Below, piece after piece: positions 34,264 to 42,829 of a stretch of 64,000 nt of DNA. The position numbers and the translations under genes were made by a program. The stretch is from Streptomyces sp. NRRL S-350 (lineage in GTDB: Bacteria > Actinomycetota > Actinomycetes > Streptomycetales > Streptomycetaceae), in NCBI RefSeq assembly GCF_000719705.1, contig NZ_JOHO01000010.1:62001-126000 (forward strand), given 5' to 3'. The notes beneath the pieces were generated by a model. It saw only the letters and a program-made list of their open reading frames with translations, made no database searches and was not told the origin of the DNA. Every line of letters begins with the position of its first letter. Positions within the stretch are counted from its first letter, which is position 1.

Positions 34264-34303
34264 GCGGAACAGGGGCGTGCGGAACAGGGGCGTGCGGAAC
34301 AGG
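34264..34303. repeat. 15-bp tandem repeat upstream of the GmhB-like gene
   Basis: GCGGAAC recurs at 34264, 34279 and 34294 in units of the form GCGGAACAGGGGCGT. It is related in sequence to the 21-bp array 90 bp away and lies in the divergent region between the GmhB-like and hemerythrin genes. Confidence 0.75.
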
Positions 34304-34476
34304 CGCCGGCGGGACGACCGTCGGCGGAACGGCCGGAACGGGCAGGTCGCACCGGGTCGGGGCCCCGCAACTCCCTGCCGGACGGCGGGCGTTTGAGCCC
34401 GCGGCGCCCGGGGACACGCCCGGGGCGACGGGCCGGCCGTCGAAGAGGAACCCGCCGAAGAGGAGGCGAGCGAGCG

Positions 34477-35037
34477 ATGTCGAACGATGCCATCGTCCTG
34501 CTGCGGGAGGACCACAAGGAAGTCCGCCGCCTGTTCCGCGAGTACCGGGCGCTCGTCGCGAGCGACGACCAGGACGGCAGCGGCGACGGCGGCGGCGACA
34601 GCGACGGCAAGGGCGACGGCGGTGCCGCGCAGGAGCGGCGCGAGACCGTCGGACGGATCGTCGAGGCGCTGACCGTCCACACCTACCTGGAGGACGAACT
34701 GTTCTACCCCAGGGCCCGCCAGGAGGTGCCCGGGCTCGCCGGGACCATGGACCGCGCCAAGCAGGAGCACCACGTCGCCGACCTGCTCTGCGAGGAGCTG
34801 AGCCGGATGACCCCCGACGACGAAGGCTACGACGCCAAGGCCGCCGTCCTCATCGACGCCGTCGAGCGGCACATCGAGGAGGAGGAGGGCGACTGGTTCC
34901 CGCAGGTCAGGGCCGCCCTCGGCCGCAAGGAACTGCAGGAGATCGGCGAGCGGATGCGGGCCGTGCGGGAGACCGCGCCGCACCAGCCGACCGGCGGCGG
35001 CATGCTGCACCGCATCGCCGACGCCCTGGAGGACTGA
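34477..35037 (+). CDS. Hemerythrin HHE-domain protein
   Basis: 186 residues from the ATG at 34477, with AGGAGG upstream. HHE iron ligands: LREDHKEVRRLFREY (helix 1), VHTYLEDELFYPRAR (helix 2), MDRAKQEHHVADLLCEE (helix 3) and AVERHIEEEEGDWFP (helix 4), all His/Glu in place for a non-heme diiron site. A 20-residue Gly/Asp run (about 32-51) is inserted between helices 1 and 2, unusual for the family. Likely an oxygen, NO or iron-stress sensor; it precedes the Mo-oxidoreductase by 33 bp and may be co-transcribed. Confidence 0.93.
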   Translation: MSNDAIVLLREDHKEVRRLFREYRALVASDDQDGSGDGGGDSDGKGDGGAAQERRETVGRIVEALTVHTYLEDELFYPRARQEVPGLAGTMDRAKQEHHVADLLCEELSRMTPDDEGYDAKAAVLIDAVERHIEEEEGDWFPQVRAALGRKELQEIGERMRAVRETAPHQPTGGGMLHRIADALED

Positions 35038-35070
35038 CCCTCGGACGCGGCTCCGGCCGGGAGGTGTGAC

Positions 35071-37542
35071 ATGCGGGACCGGGTGGACCGGATCGCCGAT
35101 CCGTGGGGTGACCGCACCCCCTACGCCCCGGGCCGGCGCTGGCCGGCCCGGGTCGACGCGTTCCTGGAGCCGGGCGTCACCGCCGACGCGGTGCAGCGGT
35201 GGGTGCCGACCGCGTCGCTGCTGCACTCCAACGGGGACGCCATGGACGTCGCCGTGGTCGACGGCCGGATCGTCGGCGTGCGCGGGCGGGCCGCGGACCG
35301 GGTGAACCGGGGCCGGCTCGGGCCCAAGGACCTGTTCGCCTGGCAGGCCAACCGCGCGGGCGACCGACTGACGCGCCCGCTGCTGCGCCGCGGCGGCCGC
35401 CTGGTCGAGACCGTCTGGGACACCGCCATGGGCGCCGTGGTCGCGCGGTCCGAGGAACTGCTGCGCGAGCGGGGCCCGGGCTCCATCGGCTTCTACACCA
35501 GCGGGCAGCTCTTCCTGGAGGAGTACTACACGCTGGCGGTGATCGCCCGGGCCGGCATCGGCACCAACCACCTGGACGGCAACACCCGGCTGTGCACCGC
35601 GACGGCCGCCGAGGCGCTGAAGGAGACCTTCGGCTGCGACGGCCAGCCCGCCTCCTACACCGACGTCGACCACTGCGACACGCTGGCGCTGTTCGGCCAC
35701 AACATGGCCGAGACCCAGCCGGTGCTGTGGATGCGCGTCCTGGACCGGCTGGCGGGCGCCGAACCGCCCCGGCTGGTGTGCGTCGACCCGCGGCCGACCC
35801 CGGTCGCCCGCCGCGCCACCGTCCACCTCGCCCCGCGCATCGGGACCAACGTGGCCCTGCTCAACGCCCTGCTGCACGAGATCATCCGCACCGACCGCGT
35901 CGACCGGGACTTCGTCGAACGCCACACCGTCGGCTTCGACGAACTCGCCGAGCGGGTCTCCGGGTGCACCCCGGCCTGGGCCGCCGGGGTGTGCGACGTG
36001 CCCGCCCGCCGGATCACGCAGGCCGCGGAGGTCCTGGGCGACGCCGAGCGGCTGCTGTCCACCGTGCTGCAGGGCGTCTACCAGTCCCACCAGGCCACCG
36101 CCGCGGCCTGCCAGGTCAACAACCTGCAGCTGATCCGCGGCATGCTCGGACGCCCCGGCTGCGGGGTGCTGCAGATGAACGGGCAGCCGACCGCCGAGAA
36201 CACCCGCGAATGCGGCGCCGACGGCGACCTGCCCGGCTTCCGGAACTGGGAGAACGAGCAGCACGTCGCCGACCTCGCGCGGGTCTGGAACGTCGAGCCG
36301 TCCCGGATCCCGCACTACGCGCCGCCCACCCCCGCGATGCAGATCTTCCGGTACGCCGAACAGGGCACCATCGGCCTGCTGTGGATCTCCGGCACCAACC
36401 CCGCCGTCTCCCTCCCGGACCTCGACCGCATCCGCGGCATCCTCGACCGGGAAAGCCTGTTCACCGTCGTCCAGGACCTCTACCTCACCGAGACCGCCCG
36501 GTTCGCGGACGTCGTCCTGCCCGCCGCGACCTGGGCGGAGAAGACCGGCACCTTCACCAACGCCGACCGCACCGTCCACCTCTCCGAGCAGGCCGTCGAA
36601 CCGCCCGGCGACGCCCGGCCGGACCTGGACGTCTTCCTCGACTACGCCCGCCGGATGGACTTCCGCGACAAGGACGACCGCCCGCTGGTGCACTGGCACG
36701 ACGCGCGGTCCGCCTTCGAGGCCTGGCAGGAGTGCAGCCGCGGCCGGCCCTGCGACTACACGGGGCTCAGCTACGAACTGCTGCGCGCCGCCGGCGGCAT
36801 CCAGTGGCCCTGCACCGCCGAGGCGCCCGGAGGCACCGAACGGCTCTACACCGACGGCATCGACTGGGCCGCGCCGGACACCTGCGAGACGTACGGCAAG
36901 GACCTCGTCACCGGCGCCTCCGTCTCCGAGACCGAGTACCGCGCCCTCAACCCGGACGGCAAGGCCGTGCTCAAGGCCGCCGAGTACCTGCCCCCGCACG
37001 AGGACACCGACGACGACCACCCGCTCCAACTGACCACCGGCCGCACCCTCTACCACTTCCACACCCGCACCAAGACCGGCCGGACCCCTCAGCTGGACGC
37101 CGCCGCGCCCGACGTGTGGGTGGAACTGTCCGCCGCCGAGGCGTCGGCGCGGGACCTCGGCGAGGGAGACCTGGTCGAGGTCACCAGCCCCCGCGGCTCG
37201 GTGCGCGGCCGCCTCCGGCTCACCGGCATCCGCGACGGCCTGGTGTTCCTGCCCTTCCACTACGGCTACTGGGACACCCCGGCGGGGAGCCGGCCCGGCG
37301 CGGGCGGCGGGCGGGCCGCCAACGAGACCACGATCAGCGACTGGGATCCGGTCTCGAAACAGCCCCTGTTCAAGACCGCCGCCGCGCGGCTCACCCTCGT
37401 CGAACGCGCCGACGGCCACCGCGCCCCGGCGCCCACCACCACGGCCTCCGCCCCCGCCGACCCCGCCGCAGCCCCGCCCACCACCGGCGGCCCCGACGCC
37501 GTCGCCACCCAGACCGCCGACCAGGAGGAGGACCGGCCGTGA
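35071..37542 (+). CDS. Molybdopterin oxidoreductase (nitrate-reductase-like) lacking FS0 ligands
   Basis: 823 residues. MGD-binding folds: WDTAMGAVVARSEELL, FYTSGQLFLEEYYTL, DVDHCDTLALFGHNMAETQP, VLPAATWAEKTGTFTNADRT and LTTGRTLYHFHTRTKTGRTP. NTRLCTATAA offers Cys175 as molybdenum ligand. The N-terminal Fe-S motif C-x2-C-x3-C-x27-C reads Ser49, His52, Asp56 and Gly84 (ASLLHSNGD, GRLGPKD), so no [4Fe-4S] FS0 cluster can form. No twin-arginine signal, so cytoplasmic. The last 60 residues are Ala/Pro/Thr-rich. The stop overlaps a small downstream gene (GTGA). Reaction unknown; electron route must differ from NasA. Confidence 0.9.
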   Translation: MRDRVDRIADPWGDRTPYAPGRRWPARVDAFLEPGVTADAVQRWVPTASLLHSNGDAMDVAVVDGRIVGVRGRAADRVNRGRLGPKDLFAWQANRAGDRLTRPLLRRGGRLVETVWDTAMGAVVARSEELLRERGPGSIGFYTSGQLFLEEYYTLAVIARAGIGTNHLDGNTRLCTATAAEALKETFGCDGQPASYTDVDHCDTLALFGHNMAETQPVLWMRVLDRLAGAEPPRLVCVDPRPTPVARRATVHLAPRIGTNVALLNALLHEIIRTDRVDRDFVERHTVGFDELAERVSGCTPAWAAGVCDVPARRITQAAEVLGDAERLLSTVLQGVYQSHQATAAACQVNNLQLIRGMLGRPGCGVLQMNGQPTAENTRECGADGDLPGFRNWENEQHVADLARVWNVEPSRIPHYAPPTPAMQIFRYAEQGTIGLLWISGTNPAVSLPDLDRIRGILDRESLFTVVQDLYLTETARFADVVLPAATWAEKTGTFTNADRTVHLSEQAVEPPGDARPDLDVFLDYARRMDFRDKDDRPLVHWHDARSAFEAWQECSRGRPCDYTGLSYELLRAAGGIQWPCTAEAPGGTERLYTDGIDWAAPDTCETYGKDLVTGASVSETEYRALNPDGKAVLKAAEYLPPHEDTDDDHPLQLTTGRTLYHFHTRTKTGRTPQLDAAAPDVWVELSAAEASARDLGEGDLVEVTSPRGSVRGRLRLTGIRDGLVFLPFHYGYWDTPAGSRPGAGGGRAANETTISDWDPVSKQPLFKTAAARLTLVERADGHRAPAPTTTASAPADPAAAPPTTGGPDAVATQTADQEEDRP

Positions 37543-38026
37543 GCGGCATCACCGTCACCCTGCACGCCCTGCACGACGGCGAACGCCGCCTCGAACGGAA
37601 CCTGCTCGCCGCGGCCGAGCGGCACCGGGCCGACCACGAAGTCCACCACGTCGCCACCGACCTCGCCCGGTGGTCCCACGAGCACACCCGCCGGATCGCC
37701 GACGCCGCCCGCCGGCACGGGCTCGACCTCTCCGGCCCCGACGGCGGCCCGGCCCCGGGGCCGCTCGCCGCCCCGCCCGGCAAGGCCGCCGAAACGCTCG
37801 GCGCCCGCGAACCCGCCTTGTTCCTGCTCGACGACCTGCGGGACCTCCACCTGGCCGCCACCGCGAACTCCCTGCACTGGGAGATGCTCGCGCAGGTGGC
37901 GCAGGCCACCGGGACGCCCCGCTGCTCGCGCTCGCCACCGACTGCCACCCGCAGACCCTGCGGCAGATGCGCTGGAGCAACACCATGATCAAGACGCTGG
38001 CGCCGCAGCTGCTCGGCAGCGTCTGA
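37539..38026 (+). pseudogene. Conserved Mo-oxidoreductase partner of unknown function, split by a 1-nt deletion
   Basis: A GTG at 37539 overlaps the oxidoreductase stop by 4 nt. The frame is sound through LLDDLRDLHLAATANSLHWE and MLAQVAQATG, then turns Arg/Pro/Cys-rich and stops at 37988. From 37913, the other frame reads DAPLLALATDCHPQTLRQMR and WSNTMIKTLAPQLLGSV to 38026, the expected end. One G missing from GGG at 37911-37913 explains it. Intact length would be 163 residues. No recognised domain; the HCHPQTLRQ-like His/Cys segment might bind metal. Either genuine inactivation or a sequencing indel. Confidence 0.8.
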
Positions 38027-38065
38027 GCACCGCTGCGGCGCCGGGTCGCGGAGCCCAGGCGCAGG

Positions 38066-38233
38066 TCACCACCGGTACCAGCGCCGGCCGCTGCCGCGGG
38101 AGCCACCGGAGAACACGAAGCCCAGGAGCCAGACCACCAGCACGGCGAGCGCGATCCACCAGAGGGCGTGCAGCAAGAACCCCAGACCGCCGAGCAGGAT
38201 GACCAACAGCAGGACGAGGACGAGGATCAGCAT
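38066..38233 (-). CDS. Small hydrophobic membrane protein
   Basis: 55 residues from the ATG at 38233, with GGGAGG upstream. Two back-to-back hydrophobic segments (LILVLVLLLVILLGGLGF and LLHALWWIALAVLVVWLLGF) span most of it, ending in a short basic tail RGSGRRWYRW. Such hydrophobic minis are common in Streptomyces near stress genes. Function unknown. It is divergent from the tRNA gene. Confidence 0.82.
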   Translation of the reverse strand: MLILVLVLLLVILLGGLGFLLHALWWIALAVLVVWLLGFVFSGGSRGSGRRWYRW

Positions 38234-38372
38234 GGGAATCGGCCTCCCGTGAATCGAAGGGTGCTCGGCCACGGCGTGTGCCCAGGGCGCCCCGCTCCAT
38301 GCGTGGAGCGTGCCCGGTGGAGACCGTCGATTTCCCATCCCGGTGACTTCCGCGTAGTGTCGTGTTCACCGA

Positions 38373-38446
38373 CGCGGGGTGGAGCAGCTCGGTAGCTCGC
38401 TGGGCTCATAACCCAGAGGTCGCAGGTTCAAATCCTGTCCCCGCTA
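38373..38446 (+). tRNA. Initiator tRNA-fMet (anticodon CAT)
   Basis: 74 nt fold into a standard cloverleaf with anticodon CAT at 38407-38409. Initiator marks: no pair between C1 and U72, and three GC pairs at the base of the anticodon stem (GGG/CCC). T-loop GTTCAAATC is canonical. CCA is not encoded. Followed within 7 nt by a strong hairpin. Confidence 0.96.
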
Positions 38447-38795
38447 CGAACAGAAGCCGGGGCTGACGCAGATGCGCGTCGGCCCCGGCTTCGTCGTCGT
38501 GACCGGCGGCGCCCGGAGCGAGAGCCAGGGGCGGCGGGTGATGACCTCGCCCGCTCGGGGAGGAATGGCACTGACCCGGTCGATCACCGCAGGGCCGGCA
38601 GCTCTCCCCGGTGGTCCGGACCTTGGCGCCGGCTCGCGCCGCGGTCCGGACCTGGTGCCGGGTGGGCAGGTGGAGGCACGCCGGGTGCCGGTGGACGATC
38701 AGGTACCGTCCGACCTCGTCGGCGGATGCCCTGGTGCGGACCGTCCCGAACCTGGACCCCTGCCCTGACTCCCACCCGGCGTCCCGCACCCGTGT
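38447..38795. other. Gene-free gap between tRNA and GH44 gene
   Basis: 349 bp. It holds the tRNA terminator (38453-38492). The rest is GC-rich with no promoter or supported frame. The minus-strand frame running into the tRNA antisense is a known artefact. Confidence 0.7.
38453..38492 (+). terminator. tRNA-fMet terminator hairpin
   Basis: GAAGCCGGGGCTGACGC pairs with GCGTCGGCCCCGGCTTC over 17 bp with one G-U pair and a 6-nt loop, 6 nt after the tRNA. Confidence 0.85.
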
Positions 38796-41183
38796 TCAGT
38801 GGCGGAGTGCGTCGCCCGTGGGTGCGTGGCCGACGGCCGGGGTGGGAGTGGATGCCGCTGCGGTGCCCGTGGTGGTGCAGGCGGTGCCGTTGAGGACGAA
38901 GGTGCCGGGTGCGGTGTCAACGCCGGAGTAGGCGCCGTTGAAGCCGATGGTGGTGGAGCCCCCGGTGGGCAGGGAAGCGTTCCATCCGACGTCCTTGACG
39001 GTGACCGCGGCGCCGGTCTGCGACCAGGTGCCGTTCCAGCCCTGGGTGACCTTCTGGTTGCCGGGGAAGGTGAATCCGAGGGTCCAGCCGTTGACCGGTG
39101 CCGCCTGGTTGGTGATCTTCACGTTCGCGGTGAAGCCGGTGCCCCAGTCGTTGCCGAGCTGGTAGGCGACGGTGCAGCCGCTCGTCGTGGCCGGGCCGGT
39201 GGTGACCTGGAGCGGAGCCGACGGCGGTGAGCTGCGGCCCGCGGTGTCGGTGGCCACGACGCGGAACGTGTAGGCGGTGGCCGGGGTGAGGCCGGTGACG
39301 GTGGCGGTGGTCGTCGACGCGGGGACGGTGGCCAGCGGCGCCGTGGTGGCCGGGTCGCCGGCGTAGACGCGGTAGTCCGCCAGGGGGGAGGCGCCGGGGG
39401 TGGCGGCCGGCCAGGTCAGTGTCACGCGGTCGGGGCCGGTTGTCGAGGCCGTCGGAGTGCCGGGTGCCGAGGGCGGGGTGGCCTGGGCCGAACCGGCGGG
39501 CACGACGTACTCGGTGATGGAGTACGCCGGGAAGGTCGCGCTGAAGGAGCCGCCGCCCAGCGGCTGATCGGCCGGGTGCTGGATCGCGCTCTGGTCGGCC
39601 TGGCCGTAGCGGTAGACCTGCGCCGCTGCCGGGAGCGCGGAGCTTGCGGACAGGGAGACGGGCGCGGTCAGGTCGCCGGTGGTCTTGTTGATCACCATGA
39701 CCGTGGTCGCGTGGTCGCTGCTGCGCTCGGCCGCGTACACCGACAGCTTGTCCTGGTCGGCGCTCGCGGCCTTGACGGAGGTGTCGCCGAAGGCGCCGCC
39801 CCGGCCGTCGTAGTTCAGGAACATGCGGAAGGCGTGGGCTCCGGGGTCGCTCGCTTTCGGAGGGGACCACAGGGTGGCGAGGTCCAGCCCCTCGCGTCCG
39901 AAGATCCCGAGCACGTCGGCCTCGGCCAGGCCGCCGTCGATGTGGTCCAGGGCGCCCCAGTTGTACTCCGAGACGGCCAGTTTCGTTCCCGGGTAGTTCT
40001 GGTCGACCAGGGAGCGCATGCGGGGGACGAACTGGATCGGCTGGTTGATCCAGCTCTCGTCGACGTAGGAGGGATCCCACAACTGCCGGGTGGAACGCAG
40101 CCGCAGGGCCTGCGTCGCCGCGTCGTCCGCGCTGCCGGACACCCCGGACTGCTGCGGGTAGATGTGCTCGTCGAAGTAGTCCAGGATCCGCCGCCCGTGG
40201 GTCTGCTCGTAGGCCTTCATCTGCTGCAGGTACCACGGGGCGAACTGCACGCCGCCGTGCGCGGCGGTGTCCGGCGGGTTCGACCAGCAGCTGCCGCCCT
40301 GCCGGCCGCACACCTGCTGGTCCAGGCCGGAGTAGATCAGCGAGTTGAAGCCCCAGCCGACCGGGCCGAGGGTCTGCGCGGCCGGGTCGGCGTCCTTGAC
40401 GGCCGCGGCGGTGGCGTAGGTGCTGTCGCGCATCTCGTCGTAGCCGGCCCCGACCGGGTGGACGTCGCGGTGCGTACCGGACCACAGGTCCGGTTCGTTG
40501 TCCAGGTCGTAGAAGCGCACCCCGCCGCCGTCCGCGGGGCCGTAGGTGCTCTTGAGGTACTGCACCCAGCCCTTGACGAAGTCCGGGCCCGCGGGCGTGC
40601 TGGTCTCGGCCGGATCGTTGCCCGTGACCAGGGTGCCGTCGGGCTTCTTGCCGTTGCCGCAGTCCGGCCGCCACTGGGCGTCGGTTTCCTGCTGAGGTCC
40701 GTACTTGGCGACGCTGAACCCGCAGCCGCCGTCGCGGCCGGCCGCGGTCCAGCCGGTCATCGGCACGGTCATCAGCGTGTCGGTGCCCGTCCGGTGGTTC
40801 TGGTCGACGAACTTGTCGGCCTGTGATCCGGCGGGCAGGGCCGCGGGGTCGTTGCTGTAGTGCAGGTCCTCGAAGTACCAGTCGGACCCGGCGTTGTACG
40901 CGTCGAGCTTGTAGTTGTACCGGCTGGTGGCGTTCCCGCCCCAGCGGCCCGTCGGCAGACGCAGTTCCTTGGCCAGTGCCTCGTCGGGGAAGTTCATGCC
41001 GTAGATGTGGGGGTCGATGGCGTGCCGTCCACTGGTGGCGTCCACGGTGATCGCCGGGCCCGCGGCGGCAGCGGCCGCCCGCACCGACCGTCCGGGCCCG
41101 GGGGCGGCGGCCTGTGCCGCCCCGGCGCCGGCCAGCAACACCGCGAATGCCGCCAGGGCGGCCGCCTTACGTGTCGTACGCAT
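38796..41183 (-). CDS. Secreted GH44 endoglucanase with FnIII and CBM2
   Basis: 795 residues from the ATG at 41183, with GAGAAGGAG upstream. Signal peptide 1-30 (three basic residues, Leu/Ala run, AQAAA). GH44 catalytic domain about 45-555: PHIYGMNFPDEALAKELRLP, acid/base Glu in YDLDNEPDLW, nucleophile Glu in AVSEYNWG. An FnIII linker (about 575-665) and a C-terminal CBM2 (about 675-770; GCTVAYQLGNDWGTGFTANV, WSQTG, GFNGAYSG) follow. Cuts beta-1,4-glucan or xyloglucan outside the cell. A CebR box lies 241 bp upstream. Confidence 0.95.
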   Translation of the reverse strand: MRTTRKAAALAAFAVLLAGAGAAQAAAPGPGRSVRAAAAAAGPAITVDATSGRHAIDPHIYGMNFPDEALAKELRLPTGRWGGNATSRYNYKLDAYNAGSDWYFEDLHYSNDPAALPAGSQADKFVDQNHRTGTDTLMTVPMTGWTAAGRDGGCGFSVAKYGPQQETDAQWRPDCGNGKKPDGTLVTGNDPAETSTPAGPDFVKGWVQYLKSTYGPADGGGVRFYDLDNEPDLWSGTHRDVHPVGAGYDEMRDSTYATAAAVKDADPAAQTLGPVGWGFNSLIYSGLDQQVCGRQGGSCWSNPPDTAAHGGVQFAPWYLQQMKAYEQTHGRRILDYFDEHIYPQQSGVSGSADDAATQALRLRSTRQLWDPSYVDESWINQPIQFVPRMRSLVDQNYPGTKLAVSEYNWGALDHIDGGLAEADVLGIFGREGLDLATLWSPPKASDPGAHAFRMFLNYDGRGGAFGDTSVKAASADQDKLSVYAAERSSDHATTVMVINKTTGDLTAPVSLSASSALPAAAQVYRYGQADQSAIQHPADQPLGGGSFSATFPAYSITEYVVPAGSAQATPPSAPGTPTASTTGPDRVTLTWPAATPGASPLADYRVYAGDPATTAPLATVPASTTTATVTGLTPATAYTFRVVATDTAGRSSPPSAPLQVTTGPATTSGCTVAYQLGNDWGTGFTANVKITNQAAPVNGWTLGFTFPGNQKVTQGWNGTWSQTGAAVTVKDVGWNASLPTGGSTTIGFNGAYSGVDTAPGTFVLNGTACTTTGTAAASTPTPAVGHAPTGDALRH

Positions 41184-41617
41184 GGTCTCCTTCTCAGCAG
41201 CCGGCAGCGCGGCCGGTACGACCCGCAACACCCGAAGGGGCGCGATCGGCACGTACCGCGGGCAGCACCGCGGCCTTGGGTGGGGGATGGAATGACCGCG
41301 CTGTGGGAACCGGGCTCTCGCCGGCCGGCGGGCGGGCGAGACAGGGCACTGCGACCGGCGATGGCGCTGCCCGGCCGGCGGTGCGTCTCCTCAACTTGCC
41401 TCGAAGTAAGGCCGATTGATATATGGGAGCGCTCCCATTTCGAGTCTGGAGCGCCCGGGGCGGAGTGTCAACACGCATGCACGGGTTGGAACCCCTCCCC
41501 GGTCGGAGCGCCCGGGCCGGGACCTCGCCGCCCACCTCGTGATCGCCGGGGAGCCGGACCGGGAGCTCCGGGCCCGACCTGCGGAACGCGCAGGTCGCCG
41601 TGCCGATGCCGGCGGGC
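41184..41617. other. Promoter region of the GH44 gene
   Basis: 434 bp between the GH44 start and the end of the LacI paralogue. It carries the CebR box at 41424-41437 flanked by an AT-rich TATATCAATC stretch on the minus strand that may include the -10. No gene seen. Confidence 0.65.
41424..41437. promoter_or_regulatory. CebR box upstream of GH44
   Basis: Perfect 14-bp palindrome TGGGAGCGCTCCCA, the known CebR (CelR) operator released by cellobiose or cellotriose. Puts the GH44 cellulase under the same control as cebEFG. Confidence 0.92.
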
Positions 41618-42622
41618 TCAGCCCGAGGCCCGGACGACCAGTCGGGTGGGGAGCACCTCGGACTCGCCGAGTGCGGGGTTGCGCAGCAGCAGGTTCATGG
41701 CGCGGGAGCCGAGGTCCTCCACCGGCTGGCGGACGGTGGTCAGCCCCGGACGGCACCGCGCCGCGACGGGGGAGTCGTCGAAGCCGATCAGCGCGACGTC
41801 CTCGGGCACCCGCAGGCCGTGTCGCCGCAGGGTCCTGAGGGCTCCCGCGGCCATCTGGTCGGAGGCGGCGAACACCGCGTTGACCTCGGGACGCTGGTCC
41901 AGCAGCCGCTGCATCGCGTGCTCACCGGAGACGCTGCTGAAGTCGCCGTACGCCACGACTGGCCGTGCCCCGGCCATCGCGGCCACCGCCTGGTGGTAGC
42001 CGGCGAGTCGGTCCGCGCCGGCGGAGGTGTCCGGCGGCCCGGCGATGGTGGCCACCGACCGGCGTCCGGACTCGCACAGCCGCCGCACCGCCTCCCGGGC
42101 GCCGGTGAGGTTGTCCGCGTCGACGAACGCCACCGTGCCCGGCTCCGGCGGCCGGCCGAGCGAGACCACGGGCACCCTGGCCGCGTGCAGCAGCCGGGCG
42201 AGCGCGCCGTCCCCCCAGGGGCCGACCAGCAGCACGCCGTCGACGTGGCCGCCGCACAGGTAGCGCACCAGCGGCGGCCGCCGGGAGTGCCTGGGCACCG
42301 TGAAGACGGCCAACTCCCGCTCCCCGCCCGGCAGGGAGCGCCGCAGCCCGGCCAGCAGCCGGGCGGGGAAGGCGTCCGCGTGGTACTGCAGGGGGTCCGT
42401 GAAGACGACGACGGCCACCACGCCGGTCTCGCGCGCTCTGGGCGCCCGGCGGCGGACGTACGCCAACTCGCGGGCCGCCCGTTCCACCCGGGCCGCCACC
42501 TCGGTGGAGACCCGGGCGGAACGGTTGAGCACCCGGGAGGCCGTCGCCGTGGAGACGCCGGCGTGGCGGGCGACCTCGGCCAGCGTCGGAGCGGGGCCGT
42601 TGCTGCGATCGGGCTGGGGCAT
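41618..42622 (-). CDS. LacI-family regulator, CebR paralogue
   Basis: 334 residues. HTH at 13-33: TLAEVARHAGVSTATASRVL, then NRSARVSTEVAARV hinge-side helix. The periplasmic-binding-like core has YLCGGHVDGVLLVGPWG, FVDADNLTGAREAVRRL and ALIGFDDSPVAARCRPGLTT. The recognition helix differs from the divergent CebR (STATA against GRGTV), so it probably reads a different palindrome, possibly the GGAAGCG type found at 49071 and 61068. It follows bglC on the same strand after 207 bp. Confidence 0.9.
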   Translation of the reverse strand: MPQPDRSNGPAPTLAEVARHAGVSTATASRVLNRSARVSTEVAARVERAARELAYVRRRAPRARETGVVAVVVFTDPLQYHADAFPARLLAGLRRSLPGGERELAVFTVPRHSRRPPLVRYLCGGHVDGVLLVGPWGDGALARLLHAARVPVVSLGRPPEPGTVAFVDADNLTGAREAVRRLCESGRRSVATIAGPPDTSAGADRLAGYHQAVAAMAGARPVVAYGDFSSVSGEHAMQRLLDQRPEVNAVFAASDQMAAGALRTLRRHGLRVPEDVALIGFDDSPVAARCRPGLTTVRQPVEDLGSRAMNLLLRNPALGESEVLPTRLVVRASG

Positions 42623-42744
42623 GGGGCCGTCCTGGATCGGTCCGCGGCACGGGAGCTACACCCTCGGACCCGTCAGCCGCGCCGGGCCACCACCTCTGCC
42701 AGCTTGGTCCGTTGAACGATCAGCGTCAAGGGATCGGACGCGAC

Positions 42745-42827
42745 CGCTCGGACGGCACCGGCCGCTCTCGGGCCACCGGCCGCTCAGGCGGCATCCGAGG
42801 CTCCCGCTCGGACGGCACCGGCCGCTC
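42745..42827. repeat. 60-bp-spaced direct repeat after bglC
   Basis: CGCTCGGACGGCACCGGCC begins at 42745 and again at 42805; the second copy ends 3 bp before the bglC stop codon region, that is, just downstream of the gene. The DNA between is also rich in CCGGCCGCTC variants. Confidence 0.75.
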
Positions 42828-42829
42828 CG

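Noticed and set aside
35071..37542. Standard assimilatory nitrate reductase (nasA)
   Set aside because: All four FS0 cluster ligands are missing and no nir, nas transport or nitrite reductase genes are adjacent.
38406..38789. Minus-strand open frame ending FVAGTGFEPATSGL
   Set aside because: This peptide ending is a known artefact of translating the antisense of a tRNA gene; the frame runs into tRNA-fMet and has no ribosome site.
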